Shown here: positions 52,683-61,512 of the stretch, piece after piece | Layout: each line of letters opens with the position of its first letter | Numbering within the stretch: the first letter of the stretch is position 1 | Origin: Cohnella zeiphila | GTDB taxonomy: Bacteria > Bacillota > Bacilli > Paenibacillales > Paenibacillaceae | Direction: 5' to 3' | Length of the DNA stretch: 64,000 bases | NCBI RefSeq assembly: GCF_014212055.1 | Contig: NZ_JACJVO010000009.1 | Coordinates: 310,001-374,000 of the forward strand | The notes under the pieces: generated by a model | What the model was told of the DNA's origin: nothing | Databases searched by the model: none | Seen by the model: the letters and a program-made list of their open reading frames with translations, nothing else | Program-made: the position numbers and the translations under genes

Positions 52683-53570
52683 TCAACGGCCGATGCGCTT
52701 GCCGATCCACTCCTCGTACACCCGGCTCAGCGCCGCCAGGTCGTCGTCGCCGTATCCTTTGGCGTCGCCGGCCTGGAACATGCTTTTGGCGGCTTCAAGC
52801 ATCGGCGTCGGAACGCCCATGCCGTCGGACAGGACGGACGCGAGCCTAAGATCCTTGAGCATCAGGGAGAGCGCGAACTGGACCGAATAGTCTCCGGCGA
52901 CGATCTTCGGTCCTTTCAGGTCGGCCTGCTTGCTGGCCGCTCCGCCGCCCTGGACGACCCGAACGAACGACTCCATGTCGAGCCCGCCTTTGGCGGCGAT
53001 CGCCATCCCTTCGATCAGGCCGGCGGCGTTGATGCCGACGATGGCATTGTGGCCGAGCTTGGCGGTCGCGCCGCTGCCGCTCTCGCCCATGCGGATAATT
53101 TCCCGGCCCATGGCGAGGAAAATGTCCCGGCACGCTTCGATCGTCTCTTCGGCGCCGCCGACCATGAACAGGAGCGTCCCCTGGATCGCTCCGTCCTTGC
53201 TGCCGGTCACCGGCGCGTCGAGGAAGGAGCCGCCGGCTGCGGAAGCGTCCGCCGCCAGCCGGCGGGCGAGCGCCGGCGAGATCGTGCTGCTGTCGATCAA
53301 CTTCGTTCCCGGCCTCAGGCCGTTCAGAATGCCGTCCGCGCCGTAGTAGATTTCTTCGACGGCGCTGTCGTTGCTGACGATCGTGATCACGACGTCCGCT
53401 CGATCGGCCGCTTCCCGCGGCGTGGCGGCGACGGCCGCCCCTTCCGAGGCAAGCTCGTCCGCTTTGGCGGGGGTCCGGTTGTAGACCGTAACGGCGTACC
53501 CTTTGCGAAGCAGGTTGGCGGCCATCGGCAGCCCCATCGTGCCCAAGCCGATAAATCCGATTCTCGACAT
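52683..53570 (-). CDS. NAD(P)-dependent oxidoreductase, 3-hydroxyisobutyrate dehydrogenase family
   Basis: A 295-residue beta-hydroxyacid dehydrogenase. The N-terminal Rossmann motif is GFIGLGTMGLPMAANLL; TGSKDGA around residue 120 is the substrate-binding motif; the catalytic lysine is in GATAKLGHNAIVG. I chose the ATG at 53570, which follows AAAAGGAGAGG; a longer frame to 53744 is unsupported. The substrate could be 3-hydroxyisobutyrate, tartronate semialdehyde or a relative. Confidence 0.9.
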   Translation of the reverse strand: MSRIGFIGLGTMGLPMAANLLRKGYAVTVYNRTPAKADELASEGAAVAATPREAADRADVVITIVSNDSAVEEIYYGADGILNGLRPGTKLIDSSTISPALARRLAADASAAGGSFLDAPVTGSKDGAIQGTLLFMVGGAEETIEACRDIFLAMGREIIRMGESGSGATAKLGHNAIVGINAAGLIEGMAIAAKGGLDMESFVRVVQGGGAASKQADLKGPKIVAGDYSVQFALSLMLKDLRLASVLSDGMGVPTPMLEAAKSMFQAGDAKGYGDDDLAALSRVYEEWIGKRIGR

Positions 53571-53747
53571 GCTCTGGTCCTCTCCTTTTCGGATTGACTC
53601 GTATTTTCTGATTATAGACCACCCGCAACGGCAAAGGAAGGACCGGCAGGTCTTAACGGCAAGGCAAGGGGCCGTTCCCTTTTCGTCGAAATCCGCCAAA
53701 AACGCCCTGTCGAATTTATCGAGATCCTCATAGGTTTTTGCCAAAGC

Positions 53748-53777
53748 TTGTATCTCGGTGCCCCGTTGAAGTATGCT
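53748..53777 (+). promoter_or_regulatory. Candidate promoter of pgi
   Basis: TTGTAT (53748-53753), 18-nt spacer, TATGCT (53772-53777). About 55 nt before the start codon. Confidence 0.4.
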
Positions 53778-53831
53778 AAGGCTATGGTCGCAAGGCCCGA
53801 AAGATCGTTCACGAAGGGAGCTTGTTCAAAG

Positions 53832-55181
53832 TTGAGTCAAAGCATTCGTCTGGACTATTCCAAAGCGCTGAAGTTCGTCGGTCAGAACGAGATCGACAAC
53901 CTGGCGCCCGCCGTCAAGCTGGCACACGAGCAACTGCATAACGGAACCGGGGCAGGCTCCGATTACCTGGGCTGGATCAACCTTCCGTCCGATTACGACA
54001 AGGAAGAGTTCTCCCGTATCCGGCAAGCCGCCAAGAAGATCCAATCGGATTCCGAAGCGCTCGTCGTCATCGGCATCGGCGGTTCCTACCTCGGAGCCCG
54101 TGCCGCTATCGAGATGCTGTCGCATTCGTTCTACAATACGCTCTCCAAGGAACAGCGCAAGACCCCGCAGATCTTTTTCGCCGGGAACAACATCAGCTCC
54201 ACCTACGTAACGCACCTGCTGCAGGCGCTCGAGGGCAAGGACTGGTCGATCAACGTCATCTCCAAGTCCGGCACGACGACCGAGCCGGCCGTGGCGTTCC
54301 GCATCTTCCGCGAAGCGCTGGAGAACAAGTACGGCAAGGAAGCGGCCAAGGGACGCATCTATGCCACGACGGACAAGTCGCGCGGCGCGCTGAAGAAGCT
54401 GGCGACCGAAGAAGGCTACGAATCGTTCGTCATTCCGGACGACGTGGGCGGACGCTATTCCGTGCTGACGGCCGTCGGCCTGCTGCCGATCGCTGCCGCC
54501 GGCATCGACATCGAAGAGATGATGCAGGGCGCTCAGGAAGCGGCGACTCTTTACAACAACAGCAATTTGAGCGAGAACCCCGCTTACCAATACGCGGCCA
54601 TCCGCAACGCGCTGTACCGCAAGGGCAAGACGGTCGAAATTCTCGTCAACTACGAACCGGGCCTGCACTACGTATCGGAGTGGTGGAAGCAGCTGTACGG
54701 CGAGAGCGAGGGGAAAGATTTCAAAGGAATTTACCCGGCGTCCGTCGACTTCTCCACGGATCTGCACTCGATGGGGCAGTTCATTCAGGAAGGCAACCGG
54801 ATCATTTTCGAGACGGTCATCCAAGTGGGCGAAGTGAAGGAACAGATCACGCTGAAGAGCGATCCGGACGATCTGGACGGCCTGAACTTCCTTGCCGGCA
54901 AGACGCTGGACTTCGTCAACAAGAAGGCGTTCGAAGGCACGATCCTGGCGCATACGGACGGCAACGTGCCGAACCTGGTCGTGCAAATTCCGGACATGAC
55001 GCCGCGCTCGTTCGGCAAGCTCGTCTACTTCTTCGAGATCGCCTGCGGCGTCAGCGGCTACCTGCTCGGCGTCAACCCGTTCGACCAGCCGGGCGTCGAA
55101 GCGTATAAAGTGAACATGTTCGCGCTGCTCGGCAAGCCGGGCTTCGAGGACAAGAAGAAAGAACTGGAAGCCCGGCTGTAA
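53832..55181 (+). CDS. pgi: Glucose-6-phosphate isomerase
   Basis: A 449-residue enzyme interconverting glucose 6-phosphate and fructose 6-phosphate in glycolysis. Signatures: [34 protein letters not shown] and the C-terminal catalytic region ([18 protein letters not shown]). The N-terminal [12 protein letters not shown] matches Bacillus Pgi. The start is probably the TTG at 53832, with AAGGGAG about 11 nt upstream; an earlier in-frame ATG at 53748 overlaps the promoter. Confidence 0.95.
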   Translation: MSQSIRLDYSKALKFVGQNEIDNLAPAVKLAHEQLHNGTGAGSDYLGWINLPSDYDKEEFSRIRQAAKKIQSDSEALVVIGIGGSYLGARAAIEMLSHSFYNTLSKEQRKTPQIFFAGNNISSTYVTHLLQALEGKDWSINVISKSGTTTEPAVAFRIFREALENKYGKEAAKGRIYATTDKSRGALKKLATEEGYESFVIPDDVGGRYSVLTAVGLLPIAAAGIDIEEMMQGAQEAATLYNNSNLSENPAYQYAAIRNALYRKGKTVEILVNYEPGLHYVSEWWKQLYGESEGKDFKGIYPASVDFSTDLHSMGQFIQEGNRIIFETVIQVGEVKEQITLKSDPDDLDGLNFLAGKTLDFVNKKAFEGTILAHTDGNVPNLVVQIPDMTPRSFGKLVYFFEIACGVSGYLLGVNPFDQPGVEAYKVNMFALLGKPGFEDKKKELEARL

Positions 55182-55211
55182 GAGGAGACCGGACGTTCCA
55201 TATCCGTAACG

Positions 55212-55257
55212 AAGGGCTGCTCCCGGATGAGAATTTGCCGGCGGGCGCCCTTTTTTT
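55212..55257 (+). terminator. Intrinsic terminator of pgi
   Basis: An imperfect stem from AAGGGC (55212-55217) to GCCC (55247-55250), with inner CCCGG/CCGG pairing, followed by seven T residues. Confidence 0.8.
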
Positions 55258-55280
55258 ATTCATTAAGAATTTATAAATTC

Positions 55281-55345
55281 CCGGGGCCCCCGCAAAGTAC
55301 CTGAGTAAGCTTCGAAGCTAAGCCCCACTTTGTGGGGTTATCTTA
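55281..55345. repeat. 65-nt structured intergenic element, copy B
   Basis: Same length as copy A at 21269-21333, with 6 differences. The local hairpin is CCCCAC-TTT-GTGGGG (55323-55337): two substitutions relative to copy A occur in paired positions and keep the pairing. The outer stem, CCCCGCAAAG (55288-55297) with CTTTGTGGGG (55328-55337), then contains a G-T wobble. It lies between the pgi terminator and the sensor kinase gene. Confidence 0.8.
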
Positions 55346-55457
55346 TCGTGTCGATAATTTTGGGATTTTGGCTGAAAACGGCGGCAAATCGCCATCCGAT
55401 CCTGTACAATATGAAAAGATGGCAAAACAGTTCGGTCGCACGAGGAGTGGAGTCCCG

Positions 55458-58400
55458 ATGGTTCGCAGGCTTGCGGCGGTTTCGGCGCTATTGGTCTGTC
55501 TGCTGCTGCCCGCTTATTCCGTATACCTTTCTCTATCGTCCGAGCGGGGGCCCGTCGCTTCGGCGGGGCTTATCAACCTGAGCCATTGGGATTTCGACGA
55601 CAAAGGAACGGTAGCGCTGAACGGAGAATGGGAATTCTACCGGAATCAGCTGCTGACGCCGGCTTCTTTCTCGTCCCATGCGGCGGAGCGTCCCCGGCGA
55701 ACGGCTTTTGCGGATCTGCCGGGCACGTGGAATTCGTATATGGGCGAGGACGGCGAAGCGACTCCTTACGGTTACGGCACTTACCGCCTTCGCGTTCGCC
55801 TGCCGGGAAACGGGAGCGAAACGTGGGGCATCTATACCGATTCGATCCGGCTGTCCTGCCGGGTGTACCTGAACGAATGGGAGGTCGCCTCCTGCGGCCG
55901 GCCGGACTCTTCCCCGGAGCGGGACAAGGCGGCCAACGTTCCGGAGGTCGGGTACGCTGCGGTGAACGGGAACGAAGTCGATATTCTCGTGCAAGTATCG
56001 AATTATTTATACGGATCGGGAGGAGTCGTCTCCCCGATTCTGTTCGGCGAGCAGAATTCCGTAACGAAGCTCAGGGAATGGAGGACGCTGCAGGATCTCA
56101 TTCTCGTCGCGGGCTTCATCGTGCCGGCCGTTTATCTGCTGCTGATCTACCGCAACCGCAGGCAGGAGAAGGGGCTGCTGCATCTCGGCGCTTTCGGCAT
56201 CTCGGGCGCCTTCTTTGCGCTGACGCACGGCGAGAAGCTGATCTCGGATGTGCTTCCGGGCCTTCCCTATGAGTGGATTCTGAAGCTGCAATTGATATCC
56301 ACTACGTTCGGCTATTATTTTCTGCTGCGATACTGCGCGGGCTCCGTTCTCGGGCGCGGGCACCGAACGCTGCTCCGCGTCATGGGCGGCTTCTGCCTGC
56401 TCTCTTTGGTGTTGTCTCTTCTCCCCTACGGCCTATACGGCAGGCTGGAACCGATCATGTTCGCTTATACGCTGTGCGCTATCCTGTACACGTTGTACCT
56501 TGTCGTTCGCAACCTGAGAAACGGCCGCAGGTCCGTACTCGAATGGATCGGCATGCAAAGCGTTCTCGTGATCATCATCCTGATCACGATGTCCGTATTC
56601 GGCGGCTGGGAGACGCGAACGACCGTCACCTTCGAAATGCTCGTGTTCGTGCTGTCGCAGGGAATTTTGCTGGCCGGCCGCTTTTCGAGGTCGTTCCGGG
56701 ACGTGGAGCAGCTGTCCAACCGGCTTCTGACGCTGGACGGCCTCAAGGACGAATTTCTCGCGAGCACGTCGCACGAGCTCAAGACGCCCTTGCACGGCAT
56801 GATCAACATGGCCGATTCGCTGCTGCAGGGAGCGGCGGGGCCGCTCAACGACAAGCAGGCGCGGGATTTGTCCATGATCTCTTCGACCGGCCGAAGACTG
56901 TCCCTGCTTGTCCGCGACATTCTCGATCTGGCGCAGCTGAAGAACGGCGGCACCATGATTCTGAGACGCAGGGCCGTGCAGCTTCCCGCCGTGGCGGCAT
57001 CGGTGCTGGAGGTCGTCAAGCATACGACCGGCGGCCGGCGCATCGCCTTCGCTCAGCGCTGGCCCGAAGATTTGCCGCCGCTGGAAGCGGACGAGGACCG
57101 GCTGGCGCAAATTTTGTACAACCTGCTCGGCAACGCGGTCAAGTATACGCCTGCCGGCGAGGTGACGATCTCCGCGCGGACGAACGAACGGGAGGCGATC
57201 GTGACGGTGTCGGACACGGGCATCGGCATTCCGGCCAACAAGCTGGACGGAATCTTCCTGTCGTTCGAGCGTCTTGGCGTGGAACATGAGCTGGGCGAGG
57301 AGGGCACCGGTCTCGGACTCAGCATTACGAAGCGTCTCGTCGAGCTGAGCGGCGGCCGGATCTGGGTCGAATCGACCGTCGGCGTCGGCACTTCGTTTCA
57401 TTTTACGCTCCCGCTGGCGTCGGCCGGGACGGAGATCTCGGCGGAGAAGCAGCTTGCTGCGGCAGCGGAGACGGAAGCGGAGGTTCCGCTTCTTCCGGAG
57501 GAGTCTTCTCCCCCAAACGGGAAAGCCGTCACCGAAGGCACGGTGCTGATCGTCGACGACGACCCGGTCAATCTTCAGGTGCTCGTCAACCTGCTGTCTC
57601 TTGACCGCTACAAAGTGCTTTTGGCGGAAAGCGGGGAAGAAGCGCTCCGAACGCTTCGGGGAGGCGCCGGTGCCGACCTCGTCATCGCGGACTGGATGAT
57701 GCCTGGCATGTCCGGCCTGGAGCTGTGCCGCGACATCCGCAAGCGCTACCCGCCGTCCGAATTGCCGGTGCTGCTGTTGACCGCCCGAACGAGGCCCGAA
57801 GACGTGCTCGCCGGATTCCGGGCCGGCATCAACGACTTCCTCGGAAAGCCGGTCGATTCCGGAGAATTGCGGGCGCGGGCGAGGACGCTGATCCAGCTGC
57901 GCAAGTCCGTGCAGGAGACGATCCGCACCGAAATGGCGTTCCTTCAGGCGCAGATCAAGCCGCATTTTCTGTTTAACGCGCTGAATACGATCATGGCGAC
58001 GAGCCAGGTCGACACGGACATGACGATGGAGCTGCTCGGCGAATTAAGCCGTTACTTGCGCGGCAGCTTCGACTTCCGGAACCGGGAGAAGCTGACGACG
58101 GTAGACAAGGAAATCGAGCTCGTGCGCTCGTACTTGCATCTGGAGCAAGCGCGGTTCGGCAGCCGGCTGCGGGTGGAATTCGAACTGGACGAGGACCGAA
58201 GCGCGGCCATCCCTCCGCTGACGATTCAGCCGATCGTCGAAAACGCGGTTCGCCACGGCGTCATGGGCAAGGTCGAGGGCGGAACGGTTCGAATCTCCGT
58301 ACATACGGGCAATGAAGGAACGACCGTCGTCGTGTCGGACGACGGGACGGGCATGACGGAGGAGCGTGCCGCGAACCTGCTCTCCGGGCCGGGAGAGGCG

Positions 58401-58529
58401 GCGGGCGGCGTAGGCGTCATCAATATTCACCGCCGTCTGCTCGCCTTGTTCGGCCAAGGACTGCTTATCGAGAGCGAGCCGGGACGCGGAACGACCGTTC
58501 GTTTCTCGGTTCCGCGGGAAGGCGTCTGA
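55458..58529 (+). CDS. Hybrid sensor with two kinase modules and a receiver
   Basis: A 1023-residue membrane protein. An N-terminal helix, an extracellular beta domain (7TMR-DISMED2-like, residues about 40-180), and about seven transmembrane helices (about 215-400) form the sensor. HisKA follows with H439 in STSHELKTPLHG, then HATPase_c, a receiver domain with phospho-acceptor D745 (VIADWMMPG), and a second, LytS/YesM-type kinase with H836 in QIKPHFLFNALN and a second HATPase_c (DDGTGM). Two different kinase types in one chain is unusual. The ATG at 55458 follows GAGGAG; the open frame begins at 55332 inside the repeat but without a start site. No separate output regulator is adjacent. Confidence 0.9.
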   Translation: MVRRLAAVSALLVCLLLPAYSVYLSLSSERGPVASAGLINLSHWDFDDKGTVALNGEWEFYRNQLLTPASFSSHAAERPRRTAFADLPGTWNSYMGEDGEATPYGYGTYRLRVRLPGNGSETWGIYTDSIRLSCRVYLNEWEVASCGRPDSSPERDKAANVPEVGYAAVNGNEVDILVQVSNYLYGSGGVVSPILFGEQNSVTKLREWRTLQDLILVAGFIVPAVYLLLIYRNRRQEKGLLHLGAFGISGAFFALTHGEKLISDVLPGLPYEWILKLQLISTTFGYYFLLRYCAGSVLGRGHRTLLRVMGGFCLLSLVLSLLPYGLYGRLEPIMFAYTLCAILYTLYLVVRNLRNGRRSVLEWIGMQSVLVIIILITMSVFGGWETRTTVTFEMLVFVLSQGILLAGRFSRSFRDVEQLSNRLLTLDGLKDEFLASTSHELKTPLHGMINMADSLLQGAAGPLNDKQARDLSMISSTGRRLSLLVRDILDLAQLKNGGTMILRRRAVQLPAVAASVLEVVKHTTGGRRIAFAQRWPEDLPPLEADEDRLAQILYNLLGNAVKYTPAGEVTISARTNEREAIVTVSDTGIGIPANKLDGIFLSFERLGVEHELGEEGTGLGLSITKRLVELSGGRIWVESTVGVGTSFHFTLPLASAGTEISAEKQLAAAAETEAEVPLLPEESSPPNGKAVTEGTVLIVDDDPVNLQVLVNLLSLDRYKVLLAESGEEALRTLRGGAGADLVIADWMMPGMSGLELCRDIRKRYPPSELPVLLLTARTRPEDVLAGFRAGINDFLGKPVDSGELRARARTLIQLRKSVQETIRTEMAFLQAQIKPHFLFNALNTIMATSQVDTDMTMELLGELSRYLRGSFDFRNREKLTTVDKEIELVRSYLHLEQARFGSRLRVEFELDEDRSAAIPPLTIQPIVENAVRHGVMGKVEGGTVRISVHTGNEGTTVVVSDDGTGMTEERAANLLSGPGEAAGGVGVINIHRRLLALFGQGLLIESEPGRGTTVRFSVPREGV

Positions 58530-58578
58530 CGCGGCGAAGCTTTGTCGAGAGAATGGAAAATAGAAAGGAGGAGGCGGC

Positions 58579-59211
58579 ATGCTGCCCGAATACGCAACGG
58601 TCAGACAATACGGAGATAGCGAGATCGTCATCCGCAAATCGCGGTTTATCGGTCACGCGATGCCGGCAGGGAGCGAGGAGGAGGCGATCGCATTCGTCGA
58701 GGAGATCCGCAAACGCCACAAGACGGCCACTCACAACTGCTACGCCTACATGGTCGGGGAACGCGATGAGTGGCAGAAAGCGTCGGACGACGGGGAGCCG
58801 AGCGGGACGGCCGGCAAGCCGATCCTGGAAGTCATCAAGAATCGCGGGCTCCAGAACGTAGCCGTTGTCGTCACCCGGTATTTCGGCGGCATCATGCTGG
58901 GAGCCGGCGGGCTCGTCCGGGCGTATACCGACGGTGCCGTGGCCGGCATCGAGGCCGCCGGTCCGGTCGTGAAGGTGCTCCACCGCGAGGTGGCCGTCGA
59001 GGTCGATTACACCTGGTACGGCAAGCTGGAGAACGAGCTGCGGGCGCGCGAAGCCCGGGTGTCGGATACGATCTTCACCGACCGGGTGCGGGTCGTCTGC
59101 TGGCCGAGGACCGGGGAGGCCGAGCGGTTCGCCGCCTGGATCACCGACCTGACGCAAGGTCAGGCGGTCGTGGAGCCGGGCGGAACGAACTACTGGATCG
59201 ACGGGGAATGA
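58579..59211 (+). CDS. YigZ/IMPACT family protein
   Basis: A 210-residue protein of the YigZ (B. subtilis YvyE) family. The N-terminal IMPACT domain has [31 protein letters not shown] and [17 protein letters not shown]; a ferredoxin-like C-terminal domain follows. Proposed roles involve translation or RNA binding; none is proven. AAAGGAGGAGG precedes the ATG. Its 3' end overlaps the convergent YjbQ-type gene by 22 nt. Confidence 0.92.
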   Translation: MLPEYATVRQYGDSEIVIRKSRFIGHAMPAGSEEEAIAFVEEIRKRHKTATHNCYAYMVGERDEWQKASDDGEPSGTAGKPILEVIKNRGLQNVAVVVTRYFGGIMLGAGGLVRAYTDGAVAGIEAAGPVVKVLHREVAVEVDYTWYGKLENELRAREARVSDTIFTDRVRVVCWPRTGEAERFAAWITDLTQGQAVVEPGGTNYWIDGE

Positions 59212-59621
59212 GCCGAGGGCTCGTCCGGGATCAGCTTCACGAGGAACTCCCTCGTGCGGGGGCCGTCGAATTCGCAGAAATAGATGCCCTGCCATCTCCC
59301 GAGCAGCAGTCTCCCTCCGGAGACGATGACGGTCTGCGAGGTGCCGGTCGTGATCGCCTTCAGATGGGAAGCGGTATTTCCTTCGGCATGGCGGTACTTG
59401 GGATGCGTCCACGGGTACACTTCGTCCAGGCGCATCAGCACGTCCCGCTTCACGTCCGGATCGGCGTTCTCGTTGATGGCGATACCGGCCGTCGTATGCG
59501 GGCAGTAGACGATCGCGATTCCTTCCTTCATGCCCGAGCGGCGGACCGCCGCGTCCACTTCCCGGGTAATGTCGATCATCTCGTCGCGCTTCGACGTTCG
59601 AAGCTGCTCTTTATGGACCAT
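59190..59621 (-). CDS. YjbQ/UPF0047 family protein
   Basis: A 143-residue protein of the UPF0047 family, some members of which have a thiamine-phosphate-synthase side activity. Signatures are [34 protein letters not shown] and [26 protein letters not shown] precedes the ATG. The last codons overlap the YigZ gene on the opposite strand. Confidence 0.92.
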   Translation of the reverse strand: MVHKEQLRTSKRDEMIDITREVDAAVRRSGMKEGIAIVYCPHTTAGIAINENADPDVKRDVLMRLDEVYPWTHPKYRHAEGNTASHLKAITTGTSQTVIVSGGRLLLGRWQGIYFCEFDGPRTREFLVKLIPDEPSAHSPSIQ

Positions 59622-59768
59622 GCGTCGATTTCCTCCTTTGAGCGTTTTCCTCGATTATAGCGAAATTCCCGCCCATGATACCAGCATGAACAAAGCACCT
59701 CGTATAAGCAATCTGAATAGCCTTCATTAGGAAACTTGATAAAACTGTGAACTTTGAGCGGATTTGCA

Positions 59769-59822
59769 TTGACGGCAAGATATCGTTTCTGCTACAGTAT
59801 CAATACCTACTAAGTTAATAGG
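59769..59822 (+). promoter_or_regulatory. Sulfate operon promoter with CymR-like operator
   Basis: TTGACG (59769-59774), 18-nt spacer, TACAGT (59793-59798). CCTACTAAGTTAATAGG (59806-59822) is a near-perfect 17-bp dyad covering the predicted start of transcription. Its sequence and place resemble sites bound by the cysteine-metabolism repressor CymR in Bacillales, which would shut the operon when cysteine is plentiful (inference). Confidence 0.6.
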
Positions 59823-59870
59823 AATTATGTTTTTGTGCTACGGCTCGATACGCCCGGGAGGTTCGCATAC

Positions 59871-60686
59871 GTGACGAACATGCTGCAGAACCGATGGTGG
59901 AGCTGGGGATTTCGCAGCGCCATCCTTTTGTATTTCATTTTACTGATCGTTTTTCCTATCATCGGAATTTACGGGCAGTCCCTAACGAACGGCTGGGCTG
60001 CCCTTGTCGATAACTTAACCGAACCGATCGCCTGGAAATCGGTGCTCCTCACCGCGAAGCTGGCGTTGTTCGCCACCATCATCAACATCCTGATCGGCAC
60101 GATGGCCGGTTGGGTTCTCATCCGTTACCGGTTCCCGGGGAGAAGCTTGCTCAACAGCATGGTCGATCTGCCGTTCGCGCTGCCGACCGCGGTCGTGGGG
60201 CTGATGATGCTGCTTCTGCTCGGTCCCCGCAGCGAGGTCGGGCATTGGGCGGATTCGCTCGGCTTCACGATCCTGTTCCATGAGCCGGCCATTGTCGTGG
60301 CTATGGTGTTCGTGACGTTCCCGTTCGTCATCCGCGCCGTTCAGCCGCTGCTGGAGGAGATGGACGCGTCCGAAGAGGAAGCGGCGTATACGCTGGGCGC
60401 TTCCCGCGCGAAGACGTTCTTCCGCGTCATCCTTCCGGCGATGGTTCCGGGCATCATGAGCGGAGCGATGCTCGCTTTCTCGCGGGCGCTGGCCGAATTC
60501 GGCGCGGTTGTCCTCGTCGCGGGGAACATTCCCGGACGGACGCTTGTGGCATCGGTCTACATTTACGGTCAGATCGAGAGCGACAACCCGGCCGGCGCGG
60601 CGGCGGTCTCCGTGCTGCTGCTTACGTTCTCGTTCCTCGTCCTTTGGCTCGTCAGCTACGTGCAGTCGAGGAGGACGGGACGATGA
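59871..60686 (+). CDS. cysT: Sulfate ABC transporter permease CysT
   Basis: A 271-residue membrane protein with about six transmembrane helices, the first at residues about 15-35 (SAILLYFILLIVFPIIGIY). The EAA coupling loop is MDASEEEAAYTLGASRAKTFFRVILPAM. The VDLPFALPTAVVGL segment is typical of CysT. The start is the GTG at 59871, 9 nt after GGGAGG; the nearby ATG at 59880 is too far from that site. First gene of cysT-cysW-cysA-sbp. Imports sulfate or thiosulfate. Confidence 0.92.
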   Translation: MTNMLQNRWWSWGFRSAILLYFILLIVFPIIGIYGQSLTNGWAALVDNLTEPIAWKSVLLTAKLALFATIINILIGTMAGWVLIRYRFPGRSLLNSMVDLPFALPTAVVGLMMLLLLGPRSEVGHWADSLGFTILFHEPAIVVAMVFVTFPFVIRAVQPLLEEMDASEEEAAYTLGASRAKTFFRVILPAMVPGIMSGAMLAFSRALAEFGAVVLVAGNIPGRTLVASVYIYGQIESDNPAGAAAVSVLLLTFSFLVLWLVSYVQSRRTGR

Positions 60687-61477
60687 AAGCTCTGTGGATT
60701 ACCCTTACGTTTATCGTCTTTGCGCTGCTGCTCGGCATTCCGGTCGTCCGCATCGCCGGCGGCGCTTGGGACGACGGCTGGAGCGGCTTCGCGGCCGGGC
60801 TCTCGAGGCCCGAGGCGGTTCATGCGCTGATGATGACGGGACTGATCGTCGTAATCGTAACGGCGGTCAACGCGCTGTTCGGCGTTATGCTCGCCCTTTA
60901 TCTCGTCCGCGCGAAATGGCTCGGCACCCAGCTGAAGCGGATCATGAACAGCATCGTCGATTTGCCTTTCGCGGTGTCTCCCGTCATCGGCGGGCTCATG
61001 ATCGTGCTGCTGCTCGGTCCGGATACGGCGCTCGGCTCGCTGCTGAACAAAGCGGGCGTGCCGATCGTCTACGCGCTCCCGGGCATGGTGATCGCCACGC
61101 TGTTCGTGACGTTCCCGCTCATTGTCCGCGAGGTGATGCCGGTCCTTCAGGAGATCGGCGATCAGCAGGAGGAAGCGGCCCATTTGCTCGGCGCTTACGC
61201 CTGGACGACGTTCTGGCGGGTGACTTGGCCGTCGATCCGGTGGAGCGTCGTGTACGGCGTCGTGCTGACCGTCGCCCGAACGCTGGGCGAATTCGGCGCG
61301 GTGCTCGTCGTGTCGGGCAACATCATCAACAAGACGCAGACGGCGACGACGCTCGTGTACGAGGATGTCGAGAACTTCAATCTTACGGCCGCGAACGCGG
61401 TCGCGCTCGTGCTGGCCGCATGCTCCATCGGCTTGCTGCTGTTCATGGAATGGGCGAAATCCCGGAAAGCTAGCTGA
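60683..61477 (+). CDS. cysW: Sulfate ABC transporter permease CysW
   Basis: A 264-residue permease with about six transmembrane helices, partner of CysT. It has VDLPFAVSPVIGGLMIV and the EAA loop IGDQQEEAAHLLGAYAWTTF. It starts within an ATGA overlap with cysT, behind GAGGAGG. The GEFGAVLVVSGNI segment near the C-terminus is typical of the family. Confidence 0.92.
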   Translation: MKALWITLTFIVFALLLGIPVVRIAGGAWDDGWSGFAAGLSRPEAVHALMMTGLIVVIVTAVNALFGVMLALYLVRAKWLGTQLKRIMNSIVDLPFAVSPVIGGLMIVLLLGPDTALGSLLNKAGVPIVYALPGMVIATLFVTFPLIVREVMPVLQEIGDQQEEAAHLLGAYAWTTFWRVTWPSIRWSVVYGVVLTVARTLGEFGAVLVVSGNIINKTQTATTLVYEDVENFNLTAANAVALVLAACSIGLLLFMEWAKSRKAS

Positions 61478-61512
61478 AGCGGGAGCCGCTCTTGAAGAAG
61501 GAGGGAGGCCGC

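Noticed and set aside
55332-55457. GTG at 55332 as the start of the hybrid sensor
   Set aside because: It lies inside the 65-nt repeat with no ribosome site; the ATG at 55458 has GAGGAG upstream and is followed directly by a signal-anchor helix.
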